From the NCBI GenBank assembly GCA_035577985.1, contig DATJZY010000065.1:17019-81018 (forward strand): a DNA stretch of 64,000 bases, in the 5' to 3' direction. The notes below the pieces were generated by a model, which was not told where the DNA came from, did no database searches, and worked only from the letters and a program-made list of their open reading frames with translations. Of the stretch, positions 36,022 through 44,220 are shown piece by piece. Both the position numbers and the translations under genes were made by a program. Source of the stretch: Candidatus Eisenbacteria bacterium (lineage in GTDB: Bacteria; Desulfobacterota; Binatia; DP-6). How positions within the stretch are numbered: the stretch's first letter is position 1; every line of letters begins with the position of its first letter.

Positions 36022-37449
36022 ATGGCGACCAAACGCGTGTGCGAGACGGCCCTCGAGGCCGTCGCCGACGTGAAGGACGGCGACACCCTGCTCGTGCATT
36101 CGTTCGGACCCCCGCAGGCGTGGCCGACCGATTGCCTGCTGGCGCTGCAGGAGCACGGCGTGAAGGACCTGACCGTCGTCTGCAACTCGACGGCCGCCGG
36201 ACCGACGTCGCTCCAGATCCTCGCCGAGAAGCGACAGGTGCGAAAGCTCATCTGCACGTTCGCGGTCCTGCCGGTCGGACCGACGCCCTTCTCGGAGCAG
36301 ATCCGCGCCGGCGAGGTCGAGCTCGAGCTGACGCCGCAGGGCACGATGGTCGAGCGGGTGCGCGCCGGCGGCGCCGGGCTCGCCGGTTTCTACACGCCTG
36401 TCGGGGTGGGCACGGTGGTGGAGGAGGGCAAAGAGGTGCGCGAGTTCGACGGCCGGCCGCATCTGTTCGAGCGCGCCATCCGCGCCGACTTCGCGCTGCT
36501 CGCGGCACAGCAGGCCGACCCGATCGGCAACCTCACGTACCGTCGCGGCGCGCGCAACTTCGGTCCGGCGTTCGCGACCGGTGCGCGCACGACGATCGCC
36601 GAGGTGCGCGAGCTGGTGCCGCTCGGCGCCATCGACCCCGAGGCCGTGCACACGCCGGGCATCTTCGTGGACCGCATGGTGAAGACCACGCAGCGCTGGG
36701 ATCCGGCGATCGTGCGGCAGATCGTCATGATGGCGGGCCGCACGCGGTCGATGGAGGGGCAGACCGCCCGCGAAGGAGCGACCGGGCTTCCGCCCGACCT
36801 GATGGCGATGCGCGTGGCGGCGCTCCTGCGTCCGGGCGAGTACGTGAACCTCGGCCTCGGGCTCCCGACGCTGGTCTCGAACTTCATCGAGGGACGCGGC
36901 CTGACGCTCCACTCCGAGAACGGCATCCTCGGCTTCGGCGCCTTTCCGCCCGAGGGCGAGGAGGACATCGACCTCTACAACGCGAGCGGACAGCTCGTGA
37001 CGCCGGTCGCCGGCACGGCGTACTTCGACTCGACCGTCTCGTTCGCGATGGCGCGCACCGGACGTGTGTCCACCGTCGTCCTCGGCGGCTTCCAGGTGGC
37101 GCCGAACGGCGACCTCGCGAACTGGAACGTGCCCGCGACGGGCGTCGGTGGCATCGGCGGCGCGATGGACCTGGCGGCCGGCGTCGCCGCCGGGGGCGGG
37201 CGCCTCATCGTCATCATGTATCACCGCGAGAAGAGCGGCGCGTCGAAGCTGGTGCCGGCGCTCAGCTATCCCGCGACCGCGCGCGGCTGCGTGACCGACA
37301 TCGTGACCGATCTCGCCTACTTGCAAGTGACGCCCGAGGGCTTCCTCTTGCGCGAGATCGCTCCGGGCCTCAGCGTCGACGACGTGAAGGCGGCGTCGGG
37401 GGCGCCGTTGCGGGTCGCCCGCGACGTGGCCGAGATGCAGTTCGCCTGA
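36022..37449 (+). CDS. CoA-transferase with fused alpha and beta subunits
   Basis: The 475-residue protein joins the two subunits of class-I CoA transferases: the alpha part (about 1-225) with GFYTPVGVGTVVEEGKEV and the beta part (about 250-475) with the catalytic glutamate in SENGILGFG and GLGLPTLVSNF. It transfers CoA between carboxylic acids, for example succinate or acetate and a 3-oxoacid. The ATG at 36022 is preferred over the upstream open frame because the conserved alpha domain begins there. It stands alone, divergent from the CBS gene and convergent with the sigma-70 gene 3 bases away. Confidence 0.88.
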   Translation: MATKRVCETALEAVADVKDGDTLLVHSFGPPQAWPTDCLLALQEHGVKDLTVVCNSTAAGPTSLQILAEKRQVRKLICTFAVLPVGPTPFSEQIRAGEVELELTPQGTMVERVRAGGAGLAGFYTPVGVGTVVEEGKEVREFDGRPHLFERAIRADFALLAAQQADPIGNLTYRRGARNFGPAFATGARTTIAEVRELVPLGAIDPEAVHTPGIFVDRMVKTTQRWDPAIVRQIVMMAGRTRSMEGQTAREGATGLPPDLMAMRVAALLRPGEYVNLGLGLPTLVSNFIEGRGLTLHSENGILGFGAFPPEGEEDIDLYNASGQLVTPVAGTAYFDSTVSFAMARTGRVSTVVLGGFQVAPNGDLANWNVPATGVGGIGGAMDLAAGVAAGGGRLIVIMYHREKSGASKLVPALSYPATARGCVTDIVTDLAYLQVTPEGFLLREIAPGLSVDDVKAASGAPLRVARDVAEMQFA

Positions 37450-37452
37450 GGC

Positions 37453-38820
37453 TCAGGGATCGTAGAAGCTGCGCAGCGCGCCCGCCCGCGATGAGTGGCG
37501 GAGCTTGTCGATCGCGCGGGTCGCGATCTGCAGGATGCGCTGGCGGGTCACGCCGAGCTGGGCGCCGATCTCCTCGAGCGTGTGATCGAAGCAGCGACCC
37601 AGACCGTAGCGCAGGCGGAGCACCTTGCGCTCCTTCGGCGTGAGGCCGGCGAGCGCGCGCTCGGTCTGCGCGGCGAGCCCGCGCGCGAGCGCGGCCTCGA
37701 GCGGCGTCATGCTCTGCGTGTCGGCGAGCGCGTCGCCGTGCGTGCGGTCGTCGTCGGCTTCGAGCTTCTCGTCCAGGGGAACGAGCTGGCGCGCGAAGTC
37801 GTGCTCGACGGCGAGCAGGGCCCCGACCCGCTCGACCGAAACGCCGAGACGGCTCGCCAGCTCCCGCGCCGAGGGTTGCTGGCCCGCGACCCGCGAGAGG
37901 CGATCGCGCTCGCGGCGCAGGGTCTGCAGCTCCTCCTCGACGTTGATCGGCAGGCGCACCGGCCGTGCCTGGCTGGTGAGGGCCCGGCCGATGGCCTGTC
38001 GGATCCACCAGGTCGCGTAGGTGGCGAACTGGACGCCGCGGCTGCGCTCGAAGCGGTCGATCGCGCGCAGGAGGCCGATCGTGCCTTCCTGGATCAGGTC
38101 GGGGAGATCGAGCCCGCGGTGCGCGAAGCGGCGCGCGATGGCCGCCACGAGCCGCATGTTCGCCTCGACGAGCTTCGCGCGCGCCGCATCGGCGTCGCGG
38201 GTGGCGCTGCGGATGGCGTGCAGGGCGTGGTCGAGCTCCTCGAGCGACATGCCGGCGGTCGACTCGCTGCGGGTGAGGAGCTTGCGGGTGGTCTCGAGCG
38301 CCGGCCCGCGGGTGCGCGCGAGCGCCTTCACCCGCCGGCGCAGCCGGCGCTGCTCGGCCGCTGCGCCCTCGAGCGACGCGATCACGCGCTCGACCTGCGA
38401 TCGCTGGAGCCGCAGGTGCACCAGCTCGCGCATGAGGCGGGCCGCCGAGCCGGTCGTGGCCCGGGTGTGCGACGCCGCGAGCCGGCGGATCGCCGTCAGG
38501 CGGGCGATCGTCTCGGCACTTGCGTCACCCTCGTCGGGGTCGGCGCGTGTGACGTCGCGCACGTCGACGGTCCCGATCGAGAGGCGTTCGGCCAGCGCGT
38601 GGAGGTGCCGGATCCCGAGCGGGGAGGCGAGCGCGTGGCGTGCGACGACCAGCTCGGCATCCTCGAGCGTGCGGATCAGCTCGAGCTGGCGCATTCGTAC
38701 GGGCTTCGGGCGCGCGCCGGCGGCCTTCGGGCGCCGGGTCCATCCGTCGAGGTCGCTCCGGGCCTCGAGCGGACGAGAGACCTTCGGGTGCTTGTGCGAC
38801 ATCGGCGCCGCGAGCGTCAT
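37453..38820 (-). CDS. RpoD-like sigma-70 factor coupled to an RHH gene
   Basis: The 455-residue protein has region 2 (LVEANMRLVAAIARRFAHRG, DLIQEGTIGLLRAIDRFE, FATYATWWIRQAIGRAL), region 3 and region 4 (LTPKERKVLRLRYGLG, TLEEIGAQLGVTRQRILQI). Ahead of them, residues 1-200 form an Arg-rich helical extension that is not the usual region 1.1. It is thus a group-2-like sigma with an atypical N-terminus, not housekeeping RpoD. Its ATG overlaps the preceding RHH gene stop as ATGA, so they are translated together and the small protein may regulate it. Alternative start: the ATG at 38802. It may respond to the condition sensed by the operon. Confidence 0.85.
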   Translation of the reverse strand: MTLAAPMSHKHPKVSRPLEARSDLDGWTRRPKAAGARPKPVRMRQLELIRTLEDAELVVARHALASPLGIRHLHALAERLSIGTVDVRDVTRADPDEGDASAETIARLTAIRRLAASHTRATTGSAARLMRELVHLRLQRSQVERVIASLEGAAAEQRRLRRRVKALARTRGPALETTRKLLTRSESTAGMSLEELDHALHAIRSATRDADAARAKLVEANMRLVAAIARRFAHRGLDLPDLIQEGTIGLLRAIDRFERSRGVQFATYATWWIRQAIGRALTSQARPVRLPINVEEELQTLRRERDRLSRVAGQQPSARELASRLGVSVERVGALLAVEHDFARQLVPLDEKLEADDDRTHGDALADTQSMTPLEAALARGLAAQTERALAGLTPKERKVLRLRYGLGRCFDHTLEEIGAQLGVTRQRILQIATRAIDKLRHSSRAGALRSFYDP

Positions 38821-39011
38821 TTGCTGGTGCGGCGAGACTTGCGGCGCGCGGACGTCTTGTCGCCGGTGGTGGAGAGCTCCTCGCTGATCGTGTCGATGAC
38901 GAAGTCCATCATCGTCACGTCCTGCAGGAAGCAGTGGAGCTTCAGGCGGCGCTTCAAGTCGCGCGGCACCCGCGTCACGAGCTGTACCAGTTCGGCCGAA
39001 TCGTTCGTCAT
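38817..39011 (-). CDS. Small ribbon-helix-helix-like protein upstream of sigma-70
   Basis: The 64-residue product has the RHH-type pattern of a short strand (ELVQLVTRVP) and two helices (RDLKRRLKLHCFLQ, MMDFVIDTISEEL), ending in a basic Lys/Arg tail. Such proteins bind DNA as dimers and often autoregulate, for example as antitoxins or copy regulators. It has a good AGGAG site and overlaps the sigma factor by 4 bases, so it is a candidate regulator or anti-sigma partner. No toxin gene is adjacent. The start at 39011 is well supported by this site. Confidence 0.7.
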   Translation of the reverse strand: MTNDSAELVQLVTRVPRDLKRRLKLHCFLQDVTMMDFVIDTISEELSTTGDKTSARRKSRRTSK

Positions 39012-39249
39012 GCGTGCTCCTATGAAGGGGGGGGTGCGGCGAGGCCGGGGTGAACGGGGGTTTGGCATCGTGGAATCTGGAGTGTTCTTGGTCGGGCCTC
39101 GCCGCACGACCCTCGTCAGTGCATCGTGCGTGCCGGCCGGAACCCCTCGAATCCACGAGCCTATCGGTCGGGTGACCCGTGTCCTTTCGATCCAGGCGCG
39201 GGTCGGGCGCGTCGTTCCTACACGCACACCCGCGCGCCCGGCCCAAATT

Positions 39250-39277
39250 GCTAGCCGCGCCGGGTGCGGTGGCTAGC
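39250..39277 (-). terminator. Hairpin after the sensor kinase
   Basis: The arms GCTAGCC and GGCTAGC enclose a partly paired GC-rich interior and are followed on the minus strand by AATTTGG. The hairpin lies 17 bases after the kinase stop. The rest of the 282-base gap to the RHH gene shows no other clear element. Confidence 0.5.
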
Positions 39278-39293
39278 TAGGCGTCGATTCGCG

Positions 39294-40715
39294 CTAGGCG
39301 GCGCGCTCGACCGCGGCGCTCGCGGCCGGCAGGAAGACGGTGAAGCGGGCGCCGTGGCCGGGCTCGCTCGCGACCGACATCCAGCCGCCGTGCTCGGCGA
39401 CGATGGCCTGCGCGACGGGAAGACCCAAGCCCGTACCTTCGCCGGTTTGCTTGGTGGTGAAGAACGGCTCGAAGACGTGCGGCAGGTGGTCGGACGGAAT
39501 GCCGGGTCCGTCGTCGCTGACGACGATGCGACAGTGCTCCCCGCGCGGCCCGCCCTGCGGCGGGGCAACCCGTTCGCTGTCGATGGCGATGTCGAGGCGC
39601 CCGCCACGCTCCATCGCCTGGACGGCGTTGATGGCGAGATTGGTCACGACCTGCTGGAGCTGTCCCGGATCGGCGCGCGTCTCGATCGGACGGTCGCCGG
39701 CCTGCACGTCGACGGTCACGCCGGCCTTGCGGGCGAGCGGATCGATCATCTCGATCGTCTTGCGCACCACGTCGCGCACGTCGACCAGCGCCGGGTGCGG
39801 GGGCTCGCGGCGGGCGTAGTCGAGGAGCTGGCGCACGAGCCGGGTCATGCGATCGGACTGCTCGACGATCGCCTGCGCGCTCGACGCCGCCTCGTCGCCC
39901 GTAGCCTCGCGATTCGCGATCATGCGGGCGCGCACGGAGATCACGCTGAGCGGCGTGCCGAGCTCGTGGGCGACGCCCGAGGCGAGCTGCCCGACCGTGC
40001 GCAGGCGGTCCTCGTGCTGGAGCCGGTCGCGGGCGGCGAGGCGCGCGCCGAGACTCGTCAGCTCCGAGGCGAGGGCGCCCAGCTCGTCGCGCCCCCGGAC
40101 CGCGGGGAGGGCGTCGAACCGGCCTTCGCCGAGCGCGCGCACGCCGTCCGTGATGACGGTGAGCGGTCGCCCGATCAGCATGCGCCCGAGGATGACCGCG
40201 AGCGCACCGGACAGCGCCAGGACGACGAGCCCGACGGCGGCCGTGTGGACCTGCGAGCGGCGCACGTAGGCGTGGCGCGGGGCCAGCGACTCGGATACCT
40301 CGATCGCGGCGGGCGGGTACTTCGCGGAGGGAACCGGGATGTAGACGTAGCGCAGCTCGTCGCCGGTCTCGTTCGTGCGGTGGATCCAGACCGGCGTTCC
40401 CTCGTTCAGATGGGCCGTCACCTCCGCACGCAGATCGCGTCCCGGGACCGACGGCACGTCGTCCAGCGAGAGCCATCGCAACGAGCGCGGCACGTTCGCG
40501 TCGATGCTGGTCACGATGCGGCGTGCGACGTCCGGGCCGGCGGCGTCGGAGACGGCCATCACCGCGGCGCGCAGCGCGCGAGCCATCCGCACCTCGGCTT
40601 CGAGGTCGAGCTGCATCAGCTCTTCGCGGCGGTGCTGCTCGGACCACGCGAGCAGGGCGAGCGCGACGAGCGTCGTCGCGGCCAGACTCGAAAGAAGCTT
40701 CAGGGCGAGACGCAT
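39294..40715 (-). CDS. Orphan sensor histidine kinase
   Basis: The 473-residue protein has two membrane helices (about 8-24 and 158-178) flanking a 130-residue periplasmic sensor domain, then a HAMP-like linker. The phospho-acceptor His250 lies in the H-box GVAHELGTP, with N-box TNLAINAVQAM, G1 DDGPGIP and G2 GEGTGLGLP. It should phosphorylate a partner response regulator, but no regulator gene is adjacent. It lies upstream of the RHH-sigma pair on the same strand, separated by a terminator. Its signal is unknown. Confidence 0.88.
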   Translation of the reverse strand: MRLALKLLSSLAATTLVALALLAWSEQHRREELMQLDLEAEVRMARALRAAVMAVSDAAGPDVARRIVTSIDANVPRSLRWLSLDDVPSVPGRDLRAEVTAHLNEGTPVWIHRTNETGDELRYVYIPVPSAKYPPAAIEVSESLAPRHAYVRRSQVHTAAVGLVVLALSGALAVILGRMLIGRPLTVITDGVRALGEGRFDALPAVRGRDELGALASELTSLGARLAARDRLQHEDRLRTVGQLASGVAHELGTPLSVISVRARMIANREATGDEAASSAQAIVEQSDRMTRLVRQLLDYARREPPHPALVDVRDVVRKTIEMIDPLARKAGVTVDVQAGDRPIETRADPGQLQQVVTNLAINAVQAMERGGRLDIAIDSERVAPPQGGPRGEHCRIVVSDDGPGIPSDHLPHVFEPFFTTKQTGEGTGLGLPVAQAIVAEHGGWMSVASEPGHGARFTVFLPAASAAVERAA

Positions 40716-40789
40716 AGGGCGTCCATACCGTACGGGTCGGCGTCCGTATAGAGTTGAGCCGCCGAAGAGCGGCGTGATAACCCGACGTC

Positions 40790-41971
40790 GTGACCGACGG
40801 CCTCGACCGCGACCTCTTCCGGCGCATCCAGGACAAGGTCGCCATCGTCGGCATCGGCCACCTGCCATTCGCCAAGGACATTGGCAGGCCGATCTCGGAC
40901 ACCGCCGTCGAGGCGGCACAGCTCGCGCTCGACGACGCCGGCCTCGAAGCCGAGGACGCCGACGGCATGGTGATGTTCGAGATGGAGCACACGCACGAGG
41001 TGTCGATCGCGCGGCGCCTGGGCGTGCGCAATCTCGCGTGGTGGTCGAAGATCTCCTACGGCGGCGGGGCGTCGGCGGCGACCATCATGCAGGCCGCCGC
41101 CGCGATCGTGACGGGGCTGGCGACCACCGTCATCTGCCATCGCGCACGCAATCGCGGCGCACGCTCGTCGGCGCCGTGGACGCAGGAGAAGCAGCTCGTC
41201 ACCGACGACAAGGCGCTGCACACGCCGTGGGGCCTCATCCGGCCCGTCGACGTGATCGGCATGTGGGCGCATCGCCACATGCACGAGTTCGGCACGACGC
41301 GCCAGCATCTCGGCAACGTCGCCATCGCCGCACGCAAGCACGCGAACAAGAACCCCTACGCGATGATGCGCGACAAGCCGCTCGACATGCAGACGTATCT
41401 CGCGGGCCGCGTGATCGGCTACCCGCTGACGCTCTACGACTGCTGCCTCGAGACCGACGGCGCGCTCGCGTGCATCGTGACGTCGACCGAGCGCGCGCGG
41501 GACCTCCGGCAGAAGCCGGTGCTCGTCCACTCGGTCGCGCAGGCCTCGGGCCCGAACCCGGTCCACCTCGCGAACTACAACAACACGAAGGAGATGGTGA
41601 CGACGTCGGTCTTCTGCGCCGATCTTCTGTGGAAGCGCTCGCAGCTGAAACCCGCCGACATGGACTGTGCGCAGATCTACGACGCCTTCACGCCGCTCGT
41701 CATCACCGGCCTCGAGGACTACGGCTTCTGCAAGCGCGGCGAGGGCGGCCCCTTCACCGAAGGCGGCCGGATCGAGCTCGGCGGCGCGCTCCCCGTGCTG
41801 ACCTCGGGCGGCGGTCTCTCCGAGGCGTACGTGCACGGCTTCAATCTCATCCTCGAAGGCGTGCGGCAGCTCCGCGGCACGTCGGTGAACCAGGTGCCGG
41901 GGTGCAAGGCGACGCTCGTCACCGGCGCGTCGGGCGTCGCGACCAGCGCGGTCGTGCTGCGGGCGGAGTAG
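40790..41971 (+). CDS. Thiolase-like aldolase/SCP2-type protein lacking the active-site Cys
   Basis: The 393-residue protein has thiolase-fold features: KVAIVGIGHLPFAKDIGRP, the segment GGGASAATIMQ where thiolases have a cysteine nucleophile, ADMDCAQIYDAFTP and LTSGGGLSEAYVHG. The expected Cys is replaced by Gly/Ser, as in the lipid-transfer-like (Ltp2) proteins that catalyse retro-aldol cleavage of side chains together with an OB-fold partner. It begins with GTG. The OB-fold gene follows after 3 bases. A steroid- or polyketide-like side chain substrate is plausible, but this is inference from family knowledge. Confidence 0.82.
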   Translation: MTDGLDRDLFRRIQDKVAIVGIGHLPFAKDIGRPISDTAVEAAQLALDDAGLEAEDADGMVMFEMEHTHEVSIARRLGVRNLAWWSKISYGGGASAATIMQAAAAIVTGLATTVICHRARNRGARSSAPWTQEKQLVTDDKALHTPWGLIRPVDVIGMWAHRHMHEFGTTRQHLGNVAIAARKHANKNPYAMMRDKPLDMQTYLAGRVIGYPLTLYDCCLETDGALACIVTSTERARDLRQKPVLVHSVAQASGPNPVHLANYNNTKEMVTTSVFCADLLWKRSQLKPADMDCAQIYDAFTPLVITGLEDYGFCKRGEGGPFTEGGRIELGGALPVLTSGGGLSEAYVHGFNLILEGVRQLRGTSVNQVPGCKATLVTGASGVATSAVVLRAE

Positions 41972-41974
41972 GGC

Positions 41975-42409
41975 ATGAGCGAGTTCATCGTCGAGACGCA
42001 GCTCCACCCCGACTATCCGCTTCCCGACCTCGACGATCCGGTCATGGGCCCGTTCTGGGACGGCGCGCGCGAGGGGAAGCTGATGCAGCAGCGCGATCGG
42101 CGGACGGGCGAGATCCACTGGCCGCCGAAGCCGCTCTACTGGAAGGACGGACGGCGCCTCGAGTGGTTCGAGGCGAGCGGGAAGGGGACCGTCTACACCT
42201 ACGTCGTCGGCCTCGAGCCGTTCCTCCCGGCGTTCGAGCACCTGCTCCCGCACATCATGGTCGTCGTCCAGCTCCCCGAGGGCGGGCGCATCGTGGGACA
42301 CATGGTGCGATGTACCCCGGACGAGATGTCGATCGGGGCGCGCGTGCGCGTGGTGTTCAAACGGCTGACCGATCGTGTCACGCTTCCGGTGTGGGAGCTC
42401 GATCGTTGA
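41975..42409 (+). CDS. OB-fold (DUF35-type) partner of the thiolase-like protein
   Basis: The 144-residue product has the OB-fold signature of DUF35: LWWPP-like IHWPPKPLYW and then a beta-barrel with GTVYTYVV and VGHMVRC. The zinc-ribbon cysteines that family members usually show near the N-terminus are absent (only Arg, Lys and Trp there). The protein therefore may not bind zinc. It should form a heteromer with the preceding thiolase-like enzyme and supply its substrate-binding or catalytic region. A ggag-type site is 8 bases upstream. The following TTG start overlaps its stop. Confidence 0.8.
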   Translation: MSEFIVETQLHPDYPLPDLDDPVMGPFWDGAREGKLMQQRDRRTGEIHWPPKPLYWKDGRRLEWFEASGKGTVYTYVVGLEPFLPAFEHLLPHIMVVVQLPEGGRIVGHMVRCTPDEMSIGARVRVVFKRLTDRVTLPVWELDR

Positions 42410-42705
42410 AGTCGCTCGCGTACGCAGCGTTCGTCGTCGCCGTCGCCGCGGTCGGGACCGCGCGCGGCGACTCCGCGGCCATCGGCACGGCCCAGCAGAA
42501 GCTGGTGGACGCACGGGAGACGCTCAAGAGCGCCAAGGGCACCTTCGGGGGCCACCAGCAGAACGCCGTCAACCTCATCAACCGCGCGATCGAGGAGCTG
42601 CAGGCGGCGCAGCGAGAGGACCTGCAGGGCAAGCGGACGGCCGGGCCCCGGCCGACGCCGCCCCGGCGTCCGCAACCGGATCGAATCCAGAAGTACGGCC
42701 ACTAG
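42406..42705 (+). CDS. Small exported helical protein
   Basis: The 99-residue product begins with TTG at 42406, overlapping the previous stop, and a GGGAG site lies upstream. A signal peptide (LAYAAFVVAVAAVGTARG) is followed by a helical segment of about 55 residues (IGTAQQKLVDARETLKSAKG, AVNLINRAIEELQAA) and a proline/arginine-rich tail. It is likely periplasmic and could be a small chaperone-like or surface-associated protein. I do not recognise a family. The convergent hydrolase gene overlaps its 3' end by 128 bases on paper, though the hydrolase frame may be disrupted there. Confidence 0.6.
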   Translation: MKSLAYAAFVVAVAAVGTARGDSAAIGTAQQKLVDARETLKSAKGTFGGHQQNAVNLINRAIEELQAAQREDLQGKRTAGPRPTPPRRPQPDRIQKYGH

Positions 42706-44068
42706 GAGGCTGACCCAAGACTCGCTCTGATGTAGGCGTAGAGACTGTAGCCGGCACCCGCCAGAATGGCCGCTCGATCTCTTCCAGCGGACGGCCCGGT
42801 TCGTTCGGCCGGAGTCCGTACCGCAGCATCGCGATGAGGTCGGCGCTCACCTCGGGCTTGGAAGTGAAGTAGCTGTGGCCAAAGAGGTCGGTCCTGCCGC
42901 GGACCTGGATCACGTCGACGTCGCCCAGCCTGCGAACGTCCTCGATCTGCCCCGGGGTCAGCATCGCCGTGTCGAGGCGCCCGAGCCTGGCGAGGCTTCC
43001 GAACAGCCAGCTCGACGCGGCGAGCGCCCTGTCGTCGGGCGACACGTAGACGGTCACACGGAAGCCAGGCGTCCGCTCGAAGACCATTCGTGGGTCCGGC
43101 GCCGAGCCGTAGGGCACGTCGGGATCGGAGCGGACTTTGAACATCTTGGCGACGGCCACATCGGCATCGATGTCGGGAGCCATCAGCACGACGTTGCCGA
43201 TCTTGTAGCGCTGGGCGAGGCTGCTGTGCTGCATGTACGCCTCCATGTTCAGGTCCGATAGCGCAGTGACGAGCACGGCGGTGCCGCGGCTGTGGGCGAG
43301 CAGGTGGATCCGCTCGAGCCCCGGGGTCTGGGCAATCGTTCGGATCGTCTTTCGCAAGTGCTCGCTGGCGAAGACGCTCGATTCGTAGTCGACGTTGTAG
43401 CCGGCCAGGATGCCGCGGCTTCCCCCCGCGGGCCAGCTGAAGATGCCGCACACGAACTCGCGGCCCAGGAAGTGGCACAGCTCGCCCATCGTCGTCGCGG
43501 CATCCTCGAAGGTGTTGTGGTAGCCGTGCACGAACAGCACCACCTCCTTGCGCGGGCTGAGAGCAAGGCGACGCGCGACCTCGGCCTGCAGGCCCTGCGA
43601 GGCCCTTTCGTGCGCAGCGATGACGGTGGGTGTACGCGTGACGCCGCCAGCGGTCTCGGTGACCTCGTACGGGATGCTGGGGAAGCGGCCGAGCTCCTGC
43701 GTCGGTCCGAGCTTGAGGTCCAGCGACGTCGCCCGCCGGGGAGCCAGGCTCTGCGTGACCAGGGTGTCCCACGTCAGGCCTTCGCCGAACAGGATCGTCG
43801 TCGAGCCGAAGGCCACCGAGCGCGACCGGTCGGCCGTGTATGGCTCGGGCTGGTCAGCGCTCCGCGCCGGAGCGCGGTCGGTGACGAACAGCAGATCGAG
43901 CGGAGGCCTCCGGGCGTCTGCGTGCACGTCTGTGAACAGCGGCCTGGGCCGCGGGCCGGTGTACAGCACCGGCGTCGGCATCATCGGATGCGTGCCAGCG
44001 CATCCGGCCAGCGAGAATGCCGCAACAATGGGGATCAGGCACTGCAGCCGCTTCGACCCCGTCGTCAT
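42578..44068 (-). CDS. Lipoprotein alpha/beta hydrolase (DUF900-like), C-terminus possibly frameshifted
   Basis: The 496-residue product has a lipobox LAGC (Cys23) after a signal peptide and an alpha/beta hydrolase core with the nucleophile elbow AHSRG near residue 260 and VDYESSVFASEHL. It would be anchored in the outer or inner membrane. The expected family end comes soon after ERPFWRVP. From there the frame runs about 60 residues of odd sequence into the neighbour, while shifting by one base gives AGYSLYAYIRASLGSAS and a stop at 42702. A small frameshift is thus possible. The substrate is unknown. It is followed on the minus strand by the small exported gene in convergent orientation. Confidence 0.75.
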   Translation of the reverse strand: MTTGSKRLQCLIPIVAAFSLAGCAGTHPMMPTPVLYTGPRPRPLFTDVHADARRPPLDLLFVTDRAPARSADQPEPYTADRSRSVAFGSTTILFGEGLTWDTLVTQSLAPRRATSLDLKLGPTQELGRFPSIPYEVTETAGGVTRTPTVIAAHERASQGLQAEVARRLALSPRKEVVLFVHGYHNTFEDAATTMGELCHFLGREFVCGIFSWPAGGSRGILAGYNVDYESSVFASEHLRKTIRTIAQTPGLERIHLLAHSRGTAVLVTALSDLNMEAYMQHSSLAQRYKIGNVVLMAPDIDADVAVAKMFKVRSDPDVPYGSAPDPRMVFERTPGFRVTVYVSPDDRALAASSWLFGSLARLGRLDTAMLTPGQIEDVRRLGDVDVIQVRGRTDLFGHSYFTSKPEVSADLIAMLRYGLRPNEPGRPLEEIERPFWRVPATVSTPTSERVLGQPPSGRTSGFDPVADAGAASAGARPSACPAGPLAAPPAAPRSRG

Positions 44069-44176
44069 CTCAGGTCAACCCTCGGCGGGGCGCAGCCGGC
44101 GAGCAGCAAGGCAAGCACACCAGATGAGATATGGTTCTCATAGCCCCCACTTCCCAGTGCCCTCTTGTTTGTCGTG

Positions 44177-44202
44177 GCGGGCCGCTCGTACGAGCGGCCC
44201 GC
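44177..44202 (-). terminator. Palindromic hairpin after the sulfatase gene
   Basis: A perfect 12-base inverted repeat, GCGGGCCGCTCG / CGAGCGGCCCGC, with a 2-base loop, starts 19 bases after the sulfatase stop. It is the obvious transcription end for that gene. The 152-base gap also has a weaker repeat ATGAGA-TATGGT-TCTCAT at 44124-44141. Confidence 0.6.
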
Positions 44203-44220
44203 GTAGCTCACGATTCCTGG

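Noticed and set aside
40790..41971. A normal biosynthetic thiolase
   Set aside because: The nucleophile Cys position is Gly/Ser and the partner is an OB-fold protein, which fits the Ltp2-type group instead.
44124..44141. ATGAGA-TATGGT-TCTCAT inverted repeat as a possible metal-regulator box
   Set aside because: It does not match a Fur or other known operator and lies between two gene ends, not near a promoter.
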